In this document: piece by piece, positions 1-5,289 of the stretch
Position numbering within the stretch: the first letter of the stretch is position 1
Layout: every line of letters starts with the position of its first letter
From: JBFEYJ01 sp041563315
Lineage (GTDB): Bacteria; Pseudomonadota; Gammaproteobacteria; Thiohalomonadales; Thiohalomonadaceae
Reading direction: 5' to 3'
Assembly (NCBI GenBank): GCA_041563315.1
Contig: JBFFNE010000121.1
Location: 1-6,018, forward strand
DNA length: 6,018 nt
Notes under the pieces: generated by a model
Told to the model about the DNA's origin: nothing
Database searches by the model: none
The model's input: the letters and a program-made list of their open reading frames with translations, nothing else
Made by a program: the position numbers and the translations under genes

Positions 1-466
1 CGAAAATCCAAGACTCGAGATTTTCCCGTACCCACGTATTGTCCTTTCGAAGAGCATTGATAATAAGACGTTTACCTAGCTTTCGCGCACCTCGGCCTTG
101 CGTCTGCTCCGCGGCCTCGTCGGTCCTTACGTGGCTAGTAGAGATAACCAGCCTAGGAGAGTCGTCCAAAAACAGCTGTTTACAGAACATCGATGAATAG
201 CGACGTATGCTTTGAAGCACCACCTCGCTCAAATTCCCTTCAGTCTCGTTTAGTATATCGAGTGCACCGTTCCAATAGTCCAGTCCGACCGCTTCCGACA
301 ATTTTGCGGCGGCAGCAGAGCAGGAAAGAGTCGACGACGATGCACAACCGTACGCAGCAGCAGTGAATCCACGTCGTTCAAATGCTGTTAAAACGCCATG
401 GACAAATACACCCTTGAACGTTCCAGAAGCACCTGCAATAGCAACACGATCCAAGTTTTCTATCAT
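1..466 (-). CDS. Patatin-like phospholipase family protein, C-terminal part cut by the window edge
   Basis: An open frame of 155 codons runs off the left edge. The start at 466 is set by a strong Shine-Dalgarno (AAGGAG, 479-474) seven bases upstream. The N-terminus MIENLDRVAIAGASGTFKG, followed by a GVLTAFERRG helix, resembles the patatin fold: a glycine-rich oxyanion loop ending in K-G, a helix with GVLxAxExxG, and a nucleophile loop about 30 residues later. At that place the protein reads YGCASSST (about residues 39-46), so the classical G-x-S-x-G elbow is not intact. The catalytic Asp would lie outside the window. Patatins hydrolyse acyl ester bonds of lipids. Whether this protein is catalytic is doubtful. 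It is the cargo of the fourth cassette, behind the attC at 570-618 and an AT-rich leader of about 100 bases. That it is a gene is nearly certain; the family is moderately supported. Confidence 0.62.
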   Translation of the reverse strand, partial: MIENLDRVAIAGASGTFKGVFVHGVLTAFERRGFTAAAYGCASSSTLSCSAAAAKLSEAVGLDYWNGALDILNETEGNLSEVVLQSIRRYSSMFCKQLFLDDSPRLVISTSHVRTDEAAEQTQGRGARKLGKRLIINALRKDNTWVRENLESWIF

Positions 467-569
467 CAAATAACTCCTTGCCCGAGTTTATATAGATCCA
501 TAAAAACTCGAATTAAATGGCATTAATGCGAACACAAACGGCTTGGACAAAACTTGCTTCTTTATATAT
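467..569 (-). promoter_or_regulatory. Long AT-rich leader of the patatin-like cassette with an inverted repeat
   Basis: This stretch lies between the attC crossover and the start codon and is much longer than the leader of the preceding cassette. It contains an inverted repeat, CGAGTTT (483-489) and AAACTCG (504-510), ending a few bases upstream of the ribosome binding site at 479-474. Read on the minus strand, the loop contains TATATA. The leader could carry the cassette's own promoter or a hairpin that affects translation. No convincing -35/-10 pair was found. Confidence 0.35.
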
Positions 570-618
570 TGCTAACGTCGCGCTCACCGGTTTGCCCGGT
601 GGAATGGCGTGGTTATAT
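570..618 (-). other. attC recombination site, short (49 bp), of the P-loop cassette
   Basis: On the minus strand the site begins with R'' ATATAAC (618-612) and ends with R' GTTAGCA (576-570). The centre is a perfect CACCGG/CCGGTG hairpin with a five-base loop (586-602), and a partly paired CGC/GCG segment lies outside it. It begins two bases after the TGA stop of the P-loop gene. The R'' box is the exact complement of the GTTATAT at the start of the same cassette (1146-1140). It is near the short end of attC lengths. Confidence 0.82.
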
Positions 619-620
619 TT

Positions 621-1127
621 TCACTTACTTCCTGCACCCAGCTCAGCCTTTATCTTATCAACAAGCTCATCTAGCTTTGTGGCCTTACTCATCACAATAC
701 CTTTTTGGTGCTCCATCGATTTTAAAATCGATGGCCTTGCAAGCGAGGGAAACAACCAAATCAGTTTAGTTAAACTAGGGATGATTCGAATTTCCGGGCA
801 GTTTAATGGAAGTTCTGGACGAGATTTAAACAAGTACGGCAAGTTTCGCTTAAAGCAACGGAGGAAACAAATGTGCCTTGGTGTATCAAGAAAGACTATG
901 AACTCTGCGTTATCCCGAACTGTTTTTGACACTCCCTCTATGACCCAGTTGTCTTGGATGACCAATTGTTGCTCACCAGCCGCTCTCTCTACTTTTGACG
1001 CAGCAATCCATCCCTCTTTCCAAGCTACACTATCTAAACTCGCCACTGGTATATCTAGAGCTTGACCTAGTTTTTTGGCCAGCGTCGTTTTGCCAGAACC
1101 AGCATTACCTGTGACATGTAGTCTCAT
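621..1127 (-). CDS. Small P-loop NTPase of the adenylate kinase-like / topology-modulation (FlaR-like) family
   Basis: The 168-residue protein starts MRLHVTGNAGSGKTTLAKKL, with a Walker A loop GNAGSGKT at residues 7-14. Features typical of the small kinase-like family often annotated AAA or topology modulation protein follow: LDSVAWKEGW (31-40), DNWVIEGV (59-66, the segment where relatives have W-I-x-D/E-G-N-Y), FLDTPRHICFLRCFKR (79-94), and an arginine-rich lid with SRPELP (102-107). The usual C-terminal helix and strand (PSILKSMEHQKGIVM) are present, so it appears full length. It probably binds ATP and may phosphorylate a small molecule; the substrate is unknown. The start lies 13 bases after the cassette's G/TT junction, with GAGG close upstream, a compact leader typical of cassettes. 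A perfect 22-base palindrome lies within its coding sequence at 713-734. Confidence 0.9.
   Translation of the reverse strand: MRLHVTGNAGSGKTTLAKKLGQALDIPVASLDSVAWKEGWIAASKVERAAGEQQLVIQDNWVIEGVSKTVRDNAEFIVFLDTPRHICFLRCFKRNLPYLFKSRPELPLNCPEIRIIPSLTKLIWLFPSLARPSILKSMEHQKGIVMSKATKLDELVDKIKAELGAGSK
713..734. repeat. Perfect 22-base palindrome inside the P-loop gene
   Basis: The sequence CCATCGATTTT is followed directly by its reverse complement, giving a two-fold symmetric 22-mer without a spacer. It encodes part of residues RPSILKSME near the C-terminus of the P-loop protein. It could be a chance product of codons, a protein-binding site or a cruciform-prone point. Confidence 0.9.
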
Positions 1128-1139
1128 ATTTCCTCAAAA

Positions 1140-1205
1140 ATATAACGTTCCGCATGAGCCGCAGAATGCAGATTTTTGCTGTCCGAGTTGATGGCGTTGT
1201 TATGC
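1140..1205 (-). other. attC recombination site (66 bp) of the FAD monooxygenase cassette
   Basis: On the minus strand the R'' box GCATAAC (1205-1199) overlaps the TAA stop of the monooxygenase gene, and R' GTTATAT (1146-1140) ends the site. The inner part pairs imperfectly (CAG/CTG around 1162-1182, CGCAT against CGCCAT further out). The R'-side half, about 18 bases from the AACGTT region to ATGAGCCG (1144-1161), is almost identical to that of the attC at 2397-2474 (2401-2418). R'' matches GTTATGC at this cassette's own start exactly. Confidence 0.8.
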
Positions 1206-2369
1206 ATTGAGTGGCAAGTGTTGAGCCCAGTCTCGAGACATGGCTGCGTACAGTTTGGTAAAGTCCGTATTTCTGCTGCTTTCGTTTCTTGCCATACAGA
1301 AATTTTCATCCCGATTGAACAACGATGAAGCAAAACCTCGCGCAGCCATAATGGTTCCGGCTGTTTTTTCAAATCGTATCTCGGTGAATTTGACAAAAGC
1401 GTTCTGCAAATCATGCGGATAGTCGCTTAGAATATTTGCAAGATGCCAGGCATCCTCCAAGGCCTGGCAGGCCCCCTGACCGGATGTTGGCAAAGGGGCA
1501 TGGGCGGCGTCGCCGATTATGATTAGGTTGTTTTTGTGCCACGTCTGGATTGGATCATGGTCATGAACGTAAACCTTATTAATACGTTCAACAGGCGTGT
1601 GGTGAATCACCCTTTGAACCGGTTGTGGCCAGCCCGCAAAAATGGAGGCCAGTTCTGCTCTATACTCGGCCGGATTTCTTGAGCAAATATTAGCGCTGGC
1701 GACGCCCCCTGCCCAATAGGCTTTGTGCTTCGTAATGGGAACAATCCCAAATCGTTCGCCCACGCCCCAGTAATCCGCGATTTCGATTTTATCAAAGGAT
1801 TCTTCCTCGGATTCATAAACGCCGATCCAGTTTATAAAGCCTTGATAGACGGGCGCGTTGTCACCATGCACATACTGTCTCGTGTAAGAAGCCATGCGTC
1901 CATCCGCTCCGATCAGCACGTCGGCTGTCATCTTCGAGCCATTTTGGAAGTGGACTTCAGCTTGATCTGGATTTTTGGTTTCTATGCTGGTAAGCGTATG
2001 GCCATACTGGATGGCAACTCCGAACGATTCAAGCTTCGATATCAGAATGTTCTGGAAATCGCTCCTGAGAATGGAGAGGCTTGAATACCCCATATGATGG
2101 TTGATTTTTTCAATATCAATCGCACCCAAATCCTCGTTGGCGCTCGATAGTCGACGCATTCTTGTCGGATGCCCGGATGCGGCTTCGATTTCGTTCAACA
2201 CACCGAGCTGATCAAGCACATAGGCCGCATTCGGCCACACAACGATACCCGCGCCAATATTCGATGCGGACTCGTGCCTTTCGTAGATGCTGACATCGAA
2301 TCCTTTTTGCTTTAGCGCAATGGCGCTGCTGACACCGGCTACGCCGCCACCGAGTATTGCTATTTTCAT
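1200..2369 (-). CDS. FAD-dependent class A (group A) flavoprotein monooxygenase
   Basis: The 389-residue protein has the full set of class A flavoprotein hydroxylase motifs. The N-terminal Rossmann fingerprint ILGGGVAGVS (GxGxxG at 7-12) ends in IYER, with Glu30 for the ribose. The GADG motif is at 154-157 (DVLIGADGRMASYTRQ). The second FAD motif, IIIGDAAHAPLPTSGQGACQ, spans 283-302 and is followed by ALEDAWHLA. Length is normal for the family (salicylate hydroxylase, urate hydroxylase HpxO, Tet(X)-like enzymes). Such enzymes use NAD(P)H and O2 to hydroxylate or epoxidise a small, often aromatic, substrate in the cytoplasm. The substrate here cannot be predicted. GGAG lies nine bases before the ATG at 2369, within a small palindrome (CGGAGACTCCG on the plus strand, 2372-2382). 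The stop codon overlaps the R'' box of the attC behind it, which marks it as cassette cargo. As cassette cargo it could be a detoxification or resistance enzyme, but this is inference. Confidence 0.95.
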   Translation of the reverse strand: MKIAILGGGVAGVSSAIALKQKGFDVSIYERHESASNIGAGIVVWPNAAYVLDQLGVLNEIEAASGHPTRMRRLSSANEDLGAIDIEKINHHMGYSSLSILRSDFQNILISKLESFGVAIQYGHTLTSIETKNPDQAEVHFQNGSKMTADVLIGADGRMASYTRQYVHGDNAPVYQGFINWIGVYESEEESFDKIEIADYWGVGERFGIVPITKHKAYWAGGVASANICSRNPAEYRAELASIFAGWPQPVQRVIHHTPVERINKVYVHDHDPIQTWHKNNLIIIGDAAHAPLPTSGQGACQALEDAWHLANILSDYPHDLQNAFVKFTEIRFEKTAGTIMAARGFASSLFNRDENFCMARNESSRNTDFTKLYAAMSRDWAQHLPLNA

Positions 2370-2396
2370 ATTCGGAGACTCCGTTGTCTATCAAAT

Positions 2397-2474
2397 GCAT
2401 AACGTTCCACATGAGCCGAGGCTTGCCCTGGAGCGCTGTAGGGTAAGCCGTCGGACTCGATGTGGGTGTTAGAA
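2397..2474 (-). other. attC recombination site (78 bp) of the thioesterase cassette
   Basis: This is the clearest attC in the window. On the minus strand R'' is TTCTAAC (2474-2468), overlapping the TAA stop of the thioesterase gene, and R' is GTTATGC (2403-2397). In between lies a long imperfect hairpin: GGCTTGCCC (2420-2428) pairs with GGGTAAGCC (2441-2449) around a 12-base loop, and outside it GAG-CCGA pairs with TCGGACTC and CCACAT with ATGTGG. The unpaired bases between the arms are of the kind attC sites use for strand choice. R'' is the exact complement of GTTAGAA at 3087-3081. Confidence 0.88.
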
Positions 2475-2924
2475 GCCATTCGAGTCGTTCCTGCGCCCTT
2501 TGATAAAGGTGCCCTTCGCTAAGCCTATTGCTGCCCGCTTGCCTTTGGCATTCAGTACCTCGGCTTGAAGGGTGATAGTGGAATCAGATCTACTCACCAC
2601 GGTTGCGAAAACATCAATAAAGGGATCGGCGACCTTAATAGGCCTTTTGAAGGTAGCCTCAATTCCGCTAGTTATGTTCGGCGGCGCAACCATGTAACTC
2701 AGTGGGGATACTGTATTGTCCATTGCGGCCACAATGATCCCGCCCTGCATAAAGCCGAAAGGATTCGCGTAGCGCTCCATATTAGGGTATCTCGCCACCA
2801 ACCTCTGTCCTTCAATGAACTCAATAAATTCGCCGTTCATGTCAAGAAAGACTTTTGGCGGTAATTCCATGCCTGCGTCGCTGGGAAGCAAACTCATGAT
2901 TCTTTTGAGAATCTGGTGATTCAT
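2469..2924 (-). CDS. PaaI-type hotdog-fold thioesterase
   Basis: From the ATG at 2924 the protein has 151 residues (MNHQILKRIMSLLP...). It matches the PaaI/DUF4442-type hotdog layout: an N-terminal helix, then strands, the central segment ANPFGFMQGGIIVAAMDNTVSPLS (where family members carry xxHGGxxxAxxDxxxxxA), and the later strands GIEATFKRPIKV, IDVFATVV, ITLQAEVLN and AAIGLAKGTFI. The usual His of the HGG motif is replaced by Gln (MQGG). Asp is kept (AAMDN), as in relatives whose catalysis uses Asp or Asn. Family members hydrolyse acyl-CoA or other acyl thioesters in the cytoplasm as dimers or tetramers. I prefer the ATG at 2924, with GAGG ten bases upstream, over a GTG at 2957 that would add MSVRAVRGHLR. 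The gene is the cargo of the first cassette, and its stop overlaps the attC R'' box. Acyl substrate unknown. Confidence 0.9.
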   Translation of the reverse strand: MNHQILKRIMSLLPSDAGMELPPKVFLDMNGEFIEFIEGQRLVARYPNMERYANPFGFMQGGIIVAAMDNTVSPLSYMVAPPNITSGIEATFKRPIKVADPFIDVFATVVSRSDSTITLQAEVLNAKGKRAAIGLAKGTFIKGRRNDSNGF

Positions 2925-3086
2925 GCGCAAGTGGCCTCGGACTGCCCTTACGGACACCTTCGGGTCCCCACATCAATATAATGAGTTTCTAATGCGGCGA
3001 TGTAAGAGATTGTTTTTATTAGCATTAAACGAATCCCTGTCTCATTATTGAATTAAGCAAATCGGGACCCCGGTTCACCTTTCTAA
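2925..3086 (-). other. Unusually long 5' leader of the thioesterase cassette
   Basis: About 160 bases separate the inferred cassette edge from the thioesterase start. Cassette leaders are usually much shorter, for example 13 bases for the P-loop cassette. Read on the minus strand it holds a possible 25-codon leader frame (3025-2948, MLIKTISYIA...), with AGGGA eight bases before its ATG, ending 23 bases before the thioesterase start. Two near-complementary GGGACCC/GGGTCCC blocks lie at about 3064-3070 and 2963-2969. It could hold a promoter, a translated leader or nothing of function. None of this is firm. Confidence 0.3.
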
Positions 3087-3087
3087 C
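3081..3087 (-). other. Outer boundary of the cassette array: GTTAGAA crossover (attI candidate)
   Basis: The minus-strand heptamer GTTAGAA is the exact complement of the R'' box (TTCTAAC, 2474-2468) at the other end of the same cassette. It fits GTTRRR with the G/TT crossover at 3087/3086. No inverted partner sequence that would make an attC was found in the roughly 100 bases upstream. It is therefore more likely the crossover point of an attI, or of a degraded site, than an intact attC. No IntI gene adjoins it. Confidence 0.6.
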
Positions 3088-3089
3088 CC

Positions 3090-3117
3090 AGTATACCCAA
3101 ACAGGCTATAGGGTAAA
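3090..3117 (-). promoter_or_regulatory. Possible cassette promoter abutting the array edge
   Basis: On the minus strand, TTTACC (3117-3112) and TATACT (3095-3090) are separated by 16 bases and resemble a sigma-70 promoter with a good -10. Transcription would start around 3083, just inside the first cassette. This is the position expected of a Pc-type promoter serving the array. The -35 is weak and the call rests on pattern alone. Confidence 0.4.
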
Positions 3118-3152
3118 GATGCAAACAATGTCTCTTATGAAGAAAATAGCGG

Positions 3153-3338
3153 TCATTGTTCCCGATTAAACAGTATGGCCGCTCCTGGCCGTTTCTTGCC
3201 TTGATCGTCATCTAGGCCCCGCTCTACCAGCACTAACGACTCCTCGGCGCCGTAACGGACCTCAGTGAGTAGCCATGACATCGTCTGATAATCGCCCAAG
3301 AGCAGACGTGCCACGCCATATTGGTAGACGATTACCAT
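3153..3338 (-). CDS. Doubtful small protein (61 aa), unrecognised
   Basis: The frame MVIVYQYGVARLLLGDYQTM...RPGAAILFNREQ has ordinary amino-acid composition, with no long low-complexity run, and could encode a small soluble protein or the end of a decayed gene. I do not recognise the family. No Shine-Dalgarno precedes the ATG, and an in-frame TAG sits two codons upstream, so it cannot be extended without a frameshift. Its C-terminal codons for RPGA lie in a sequence repeated at the right edge of the window, where a frame also reading RPGA ends at 5962. That hints at a duplicated gene or fragment. Spurious coding remains quite possible. Confidence 0.3.
   Translation of the reverse strand: MVIVYQYGVARLLLGDYQTMSWLLTEVRYGAEESLVLVERGLDDDQGKKRPGAAILFNREQ
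3174..3191. repeat. Short direct repeat, copy 1 (with 6001-6018)
   Basis: Thirteen bases, CCGCTCCTGGCCG (3179-3191), recur exactly at 6006-6018. Each copy is preceded by TATGG and by further similar bases (GATTAAACAG here, GATTGAGCA there). In both copies the minus strand can be read as ...RPGA... near the end of a frame. The copies flank the lemA operon in the same orientation. Confidence 0.65.
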
Positions 3339-3414
3339 ATAGTGCTAATAGGAGTATTTCCATATAGAGTTTTACGTGCAGCACCATCCATCATTAGGAT
3401 AGTGTAGTTAAAGA

Positions 3415-5289
3415 CTACCAACCACCGCCACCGCCACCGCCGCCTCCACCACCTGATGAGCCGCCACCTCCTCCACCAGAGGAAGAGCCTGGTGCGGTCG
3501 AGGCGGAAGATATCGCCGAGGTAAACGCACCGGCGAGTCCACCGGCAAAACCACCAACAGCGGCGCTAGTGAATGCTGTGCCGTGGTACCAAGTGGGGCG
3601 GTAGTGCCCCTGGCTACGCTCCATTTGTGCAAATACAGAGGCGAAACGTTCAGCCCACTTTTGTTCGACATCGAGCGCGAGGGCATAGGGCAGGAATGTT
3701 TCGAAAAGTTGCAGGGTCTTCTCTGGCGGATTGCGCAGGTTCATCTCATCCTTCTCTGCCATCTCTAGGTAGAGACGGAACCCCTCCAGCTTATCGAGTA
3801 TTTTGCGACCAGCAAGAGTAGGTGCCTTGAGCAGATGGTAGAAGAGCACGTTGATCGCCATTGCCATGACCATAGCAATTCCTGGACCGCCCTGGCTGAA
3901 CAAAACCCAGATCCCGACTACCTCACCGAAAAAGAAGGGGGTGGCGAACAGCAGACTAAAGATGCCTCCGACTACTCCATGGCGCCAAGAATTGATCACC
4001 ATCTTTCCCAGAAGATAGACCGCGAAGCTCCAGAAGGTTAGCCAGATACTCATGAACAGGGGAATAATGGCTTCCTCCTTTGTTGAAGCAAACTTGGCAC
4101 TGACCAACATCATTACGATGGAGAGCAGGACGCCGGGGATGACCCAGACACCGTTGGTACTGAAGTAGCGCTTTTCGTAGTCGCGCTTCAGCGAGTTTTT
4201 GTGTTTTTCCATAGCACCACCAACCCGCCCGTGTTCACTTTTTTTCAGTTCTATGGTGTCGCGATGCTTAAACAACTGCTTTAGCAGTGCCCTCTCACCG
4301 GCAGCGAGGGACGGGGTTACCGCCGGCAGCCGTTTTAGGGTGTATTTAGTACCCCTCTGCTCAATCTCCACCACTCCCTTTACCGCCAGGTTTACCACCG
4401 CGGCAGTGAATGCCTTGTTGTCGTAGCCCATGCATCGGATAAAGCGTGCGGAGGCGGGAGAAAAACCTGCCGGTGGCTCATAGCGGGGAATAATCACTCC
4501 CTTCTCGGGGTCCCGACCGTAAGCACGCCATACCAGGCCGTAGTAAAGCAGCAGTATGGCCAGTCCGGCCAAGCCGGCAAGCAGGTTGCCGTTATCATGT
4601 AGGAACCAGCGCCGCCGTTCTTCACCCGTTGGTTGGTGCACAAACCCCTTGGGCCAGCCGACGACGATGGTCAGCCCCTCCTCCTGGGCCAGCGACATGG
4701 TCGTATTGAAGTGGAGAGTGTCATCTGAGTTTATCTGGCTATGGTAATCCCGCCCCTTGGCACCGAAGGCACCGGTGTAGGCCTCGTGGGTAATACGCTC
4801 CAACGCCATACCGGAGGGGAGATGGACGGTGGCCTCGACCCGGTCGATGGGGAAGTTCCAGCCGTTGCCGTTAACATTCCAGTAGAGCTCGTCATGGTTA
4901 TCGAAATAACCGAGTTGGTAATCGGTGTTATAGGTGAGTGTGAAGCGGTAGACACCAACGGGTAGCAGCCGGCTCTCACGGCCCATATAGAGTCGCACGC
5001 CGTTGCTCACCTGCTTTGTGAAGTAAGGTACCGGTTCGCCGTCCAGCTCCACCGCCAGCGGCACGAAGGTAACGCGGTCAGTAAGGCCATTGCGCCCGCG
5101 ATAGACAGTGGGAAAGTCACGGTAGATACCGTGGCGGATCTGACCGCTCTCGGCTCGTACTGTAATGTTTTCGGTGACGCTGAGCACACCGCTACGATGC
5201 ACCACGATATCGCTACTGAAATCGAGGATACGCTCATCGGCCAGTACCGGTAGTGCAGCCAGCAGACAAAGCAGGGATAGAATTTTCAT
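3415..5289 (-). CDS. DUF2207 (YciQ-type) membrane protein with glycine-rich tail
   Basis: The 624-residue protein begins with a Sec signal peptide (MKILSLLCLLAALPVLADE, cleavage likely after Ala17). It continues with a DUF2207 extracytoplasmic domain (about 20-225, with YRDFPTVYRG and GxxxFTLTYNTDYQLGYFDNHDELYWNVNGNGW-like segments). The first membrane helix is at about 236-254, followed by a cytoplasmic domain with the typical RYEPPAGFSPA. Further hydrophobic segments lie at about 381-398, 407-428, 440-464 and 467-487. The conserved LEGFRLYLEMAEKDE (501-515) and FLPYALALDVEQKWAERF (532-549) follow, and a Gly/Ser tail of about 25 residues ends in Trp. Length and tail are normal for the family. 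Its biochemical role is not established; it is often found beside lemA. The ATG overlaps the lemA stop by four bases (ATGA), which suggests translational coupling. Confidence 0.94.
   Translation of the reverse strand: MKILSLLCLLAALPVLADERILDFSSDIVVHRSGVLSVTENITVRAESGQIRHGIYRDFPTVYRGRNGLTDRVTFVPLAVELDGEPVPYFTKQVSNGVRLYMGRESRLLPVGVYRFTLTYNTDYQLGYFDNHDELYWNVNGNGWNFPIDRVEATVHLPSGMALERITHEAYTGAFGAKGRDYHSQINSDDTLHFNTTMSLAQEEGLTIVVGWPKGFVHQPTGEERRRWFLHDNGNLLAGLAGLAILLLYYGLVWRAYGRDPEKGVIIPRYEPPAGFSPASARFIRCMGYDNKAFTAAVVNLAVKGVVEIEQRGTKYTLKRLPAVTPSLAAGERALLKQLFKHRDTIELKKSEHGRVGGAMEKHKNSLKRDYEKRYFSTNGVWVIPGVLLSIVMMLVSAKFASTKEEAIIPLFMSIWLTFWSFAVYLLGKMVINSWRHGVVGGIFSLLFATPFFFGEVVGIWVLFSQGGPGIAMVMAMAINVLFYHLLKAPTLAGRKILDKLEGFRLYLEMAEKDEMNLRNPPEKTLQLFETFLPYALALDVEQKWAERFASVFAQMERSQGHYRPTWYHGTAFTSAAVGGFAGGLAGAFTSAISSASTAPGSSSGGGGGGSSGGGGGGGGGGGW

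Larger units (their letters stand above)
1..3087 (-). mobile_element. Integron gene-cassette array (four cassettes, the last one partial), no integrase gene seen
   Basis: The array consists of minus-strand genes, each followed closely by an attC-like site. Cassette spans inferred from the G/TT crossover points are 3086-2403 (thioesterase), 2402-1146 (FAD monooxygenase), 1145-576 (P-loop protein) and 575 to beyond the left edge (patatin-like). For the three complete cassettes, the first bases after the crossover are the exact reverse complement of that cassette's own R'' box: TTAGAA with TTCTAAC, TTATGC with GCATAAC, TTATAT with ATATAAC. Such matching is expected of circularisable cassettes and is very unlikely by chance three times in order. 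No tyrosine recombinase (IntI) is encoded in the window. The array may therefore be integrase-free (a CALIN), or its integrase may lie elsewhere. The attC sites differ from one another, which suggests cassettes of mixed origin. Confidence 0.87.
3088..3414. other. Intergenic stretch between the cassette array and the lemA operon
   Basis: This is where an integrase would be expected beside attI, read on the plus strand, but no recombinase-like frame is present. It holds the promoter-like sequence at 3090-3117, a doubtful 61-codon minus-strand frame (3153-3338) and one copy of a short repeat shared with the right end of the window (3174-3191). No convincing terminator follows the DUF2207 gene. 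Confidence 0.6.

Noticed and set aside
517..1065. Plus-strand 182-codon open frame
   Set aside because: It lies opposite the P-loop gene, which has clear Walker A and family motifs, and it crosses an attC site. Its translation resembles no protein I know.
1124..1414. Minus-strand 96-codon frame ending ...HAERYIFEEI
   Set aside because: It is an alternative frame of the monooxygenase 3' end that runs through the attC. HAERY-type endings are a common artefact of translating attC sites.
1725..2084. Plus-strand 119-codon frame
   Set aside because: It is antisense to the central part of the monooxygenase, which is supported by motifs along its length.
2212..2412. Minus-strand 66-codon frame starting MWNVMHLID
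   Set aside because: It begins inside the attC and then overlaps the monooxygenase start in another frame. It has no family resemblance.
2925..2957. GTG start for the thioesterase, adding 11 residues
   Set aside because: The extra MSVRAVRGHLR is unlike the family N-terminus, and its putative ribosome site is too close to the GTG. The ATG at 2924 has a usable GAGG.
3088..3414. Search for an integron integrase or its remnant beside the array edge
   Set aside because: No frame on either strand shows tyrosine recombinase motifs. The only notable frame is the unrecognised 61-codon one.
3404..3418. Hairpin GTAGT/ACTAC at the DUF2207 stop codon as a terminator
   Set aside because: The stem is only five pairs, is not GC-rich, and no T-tract follows on the minus strand.
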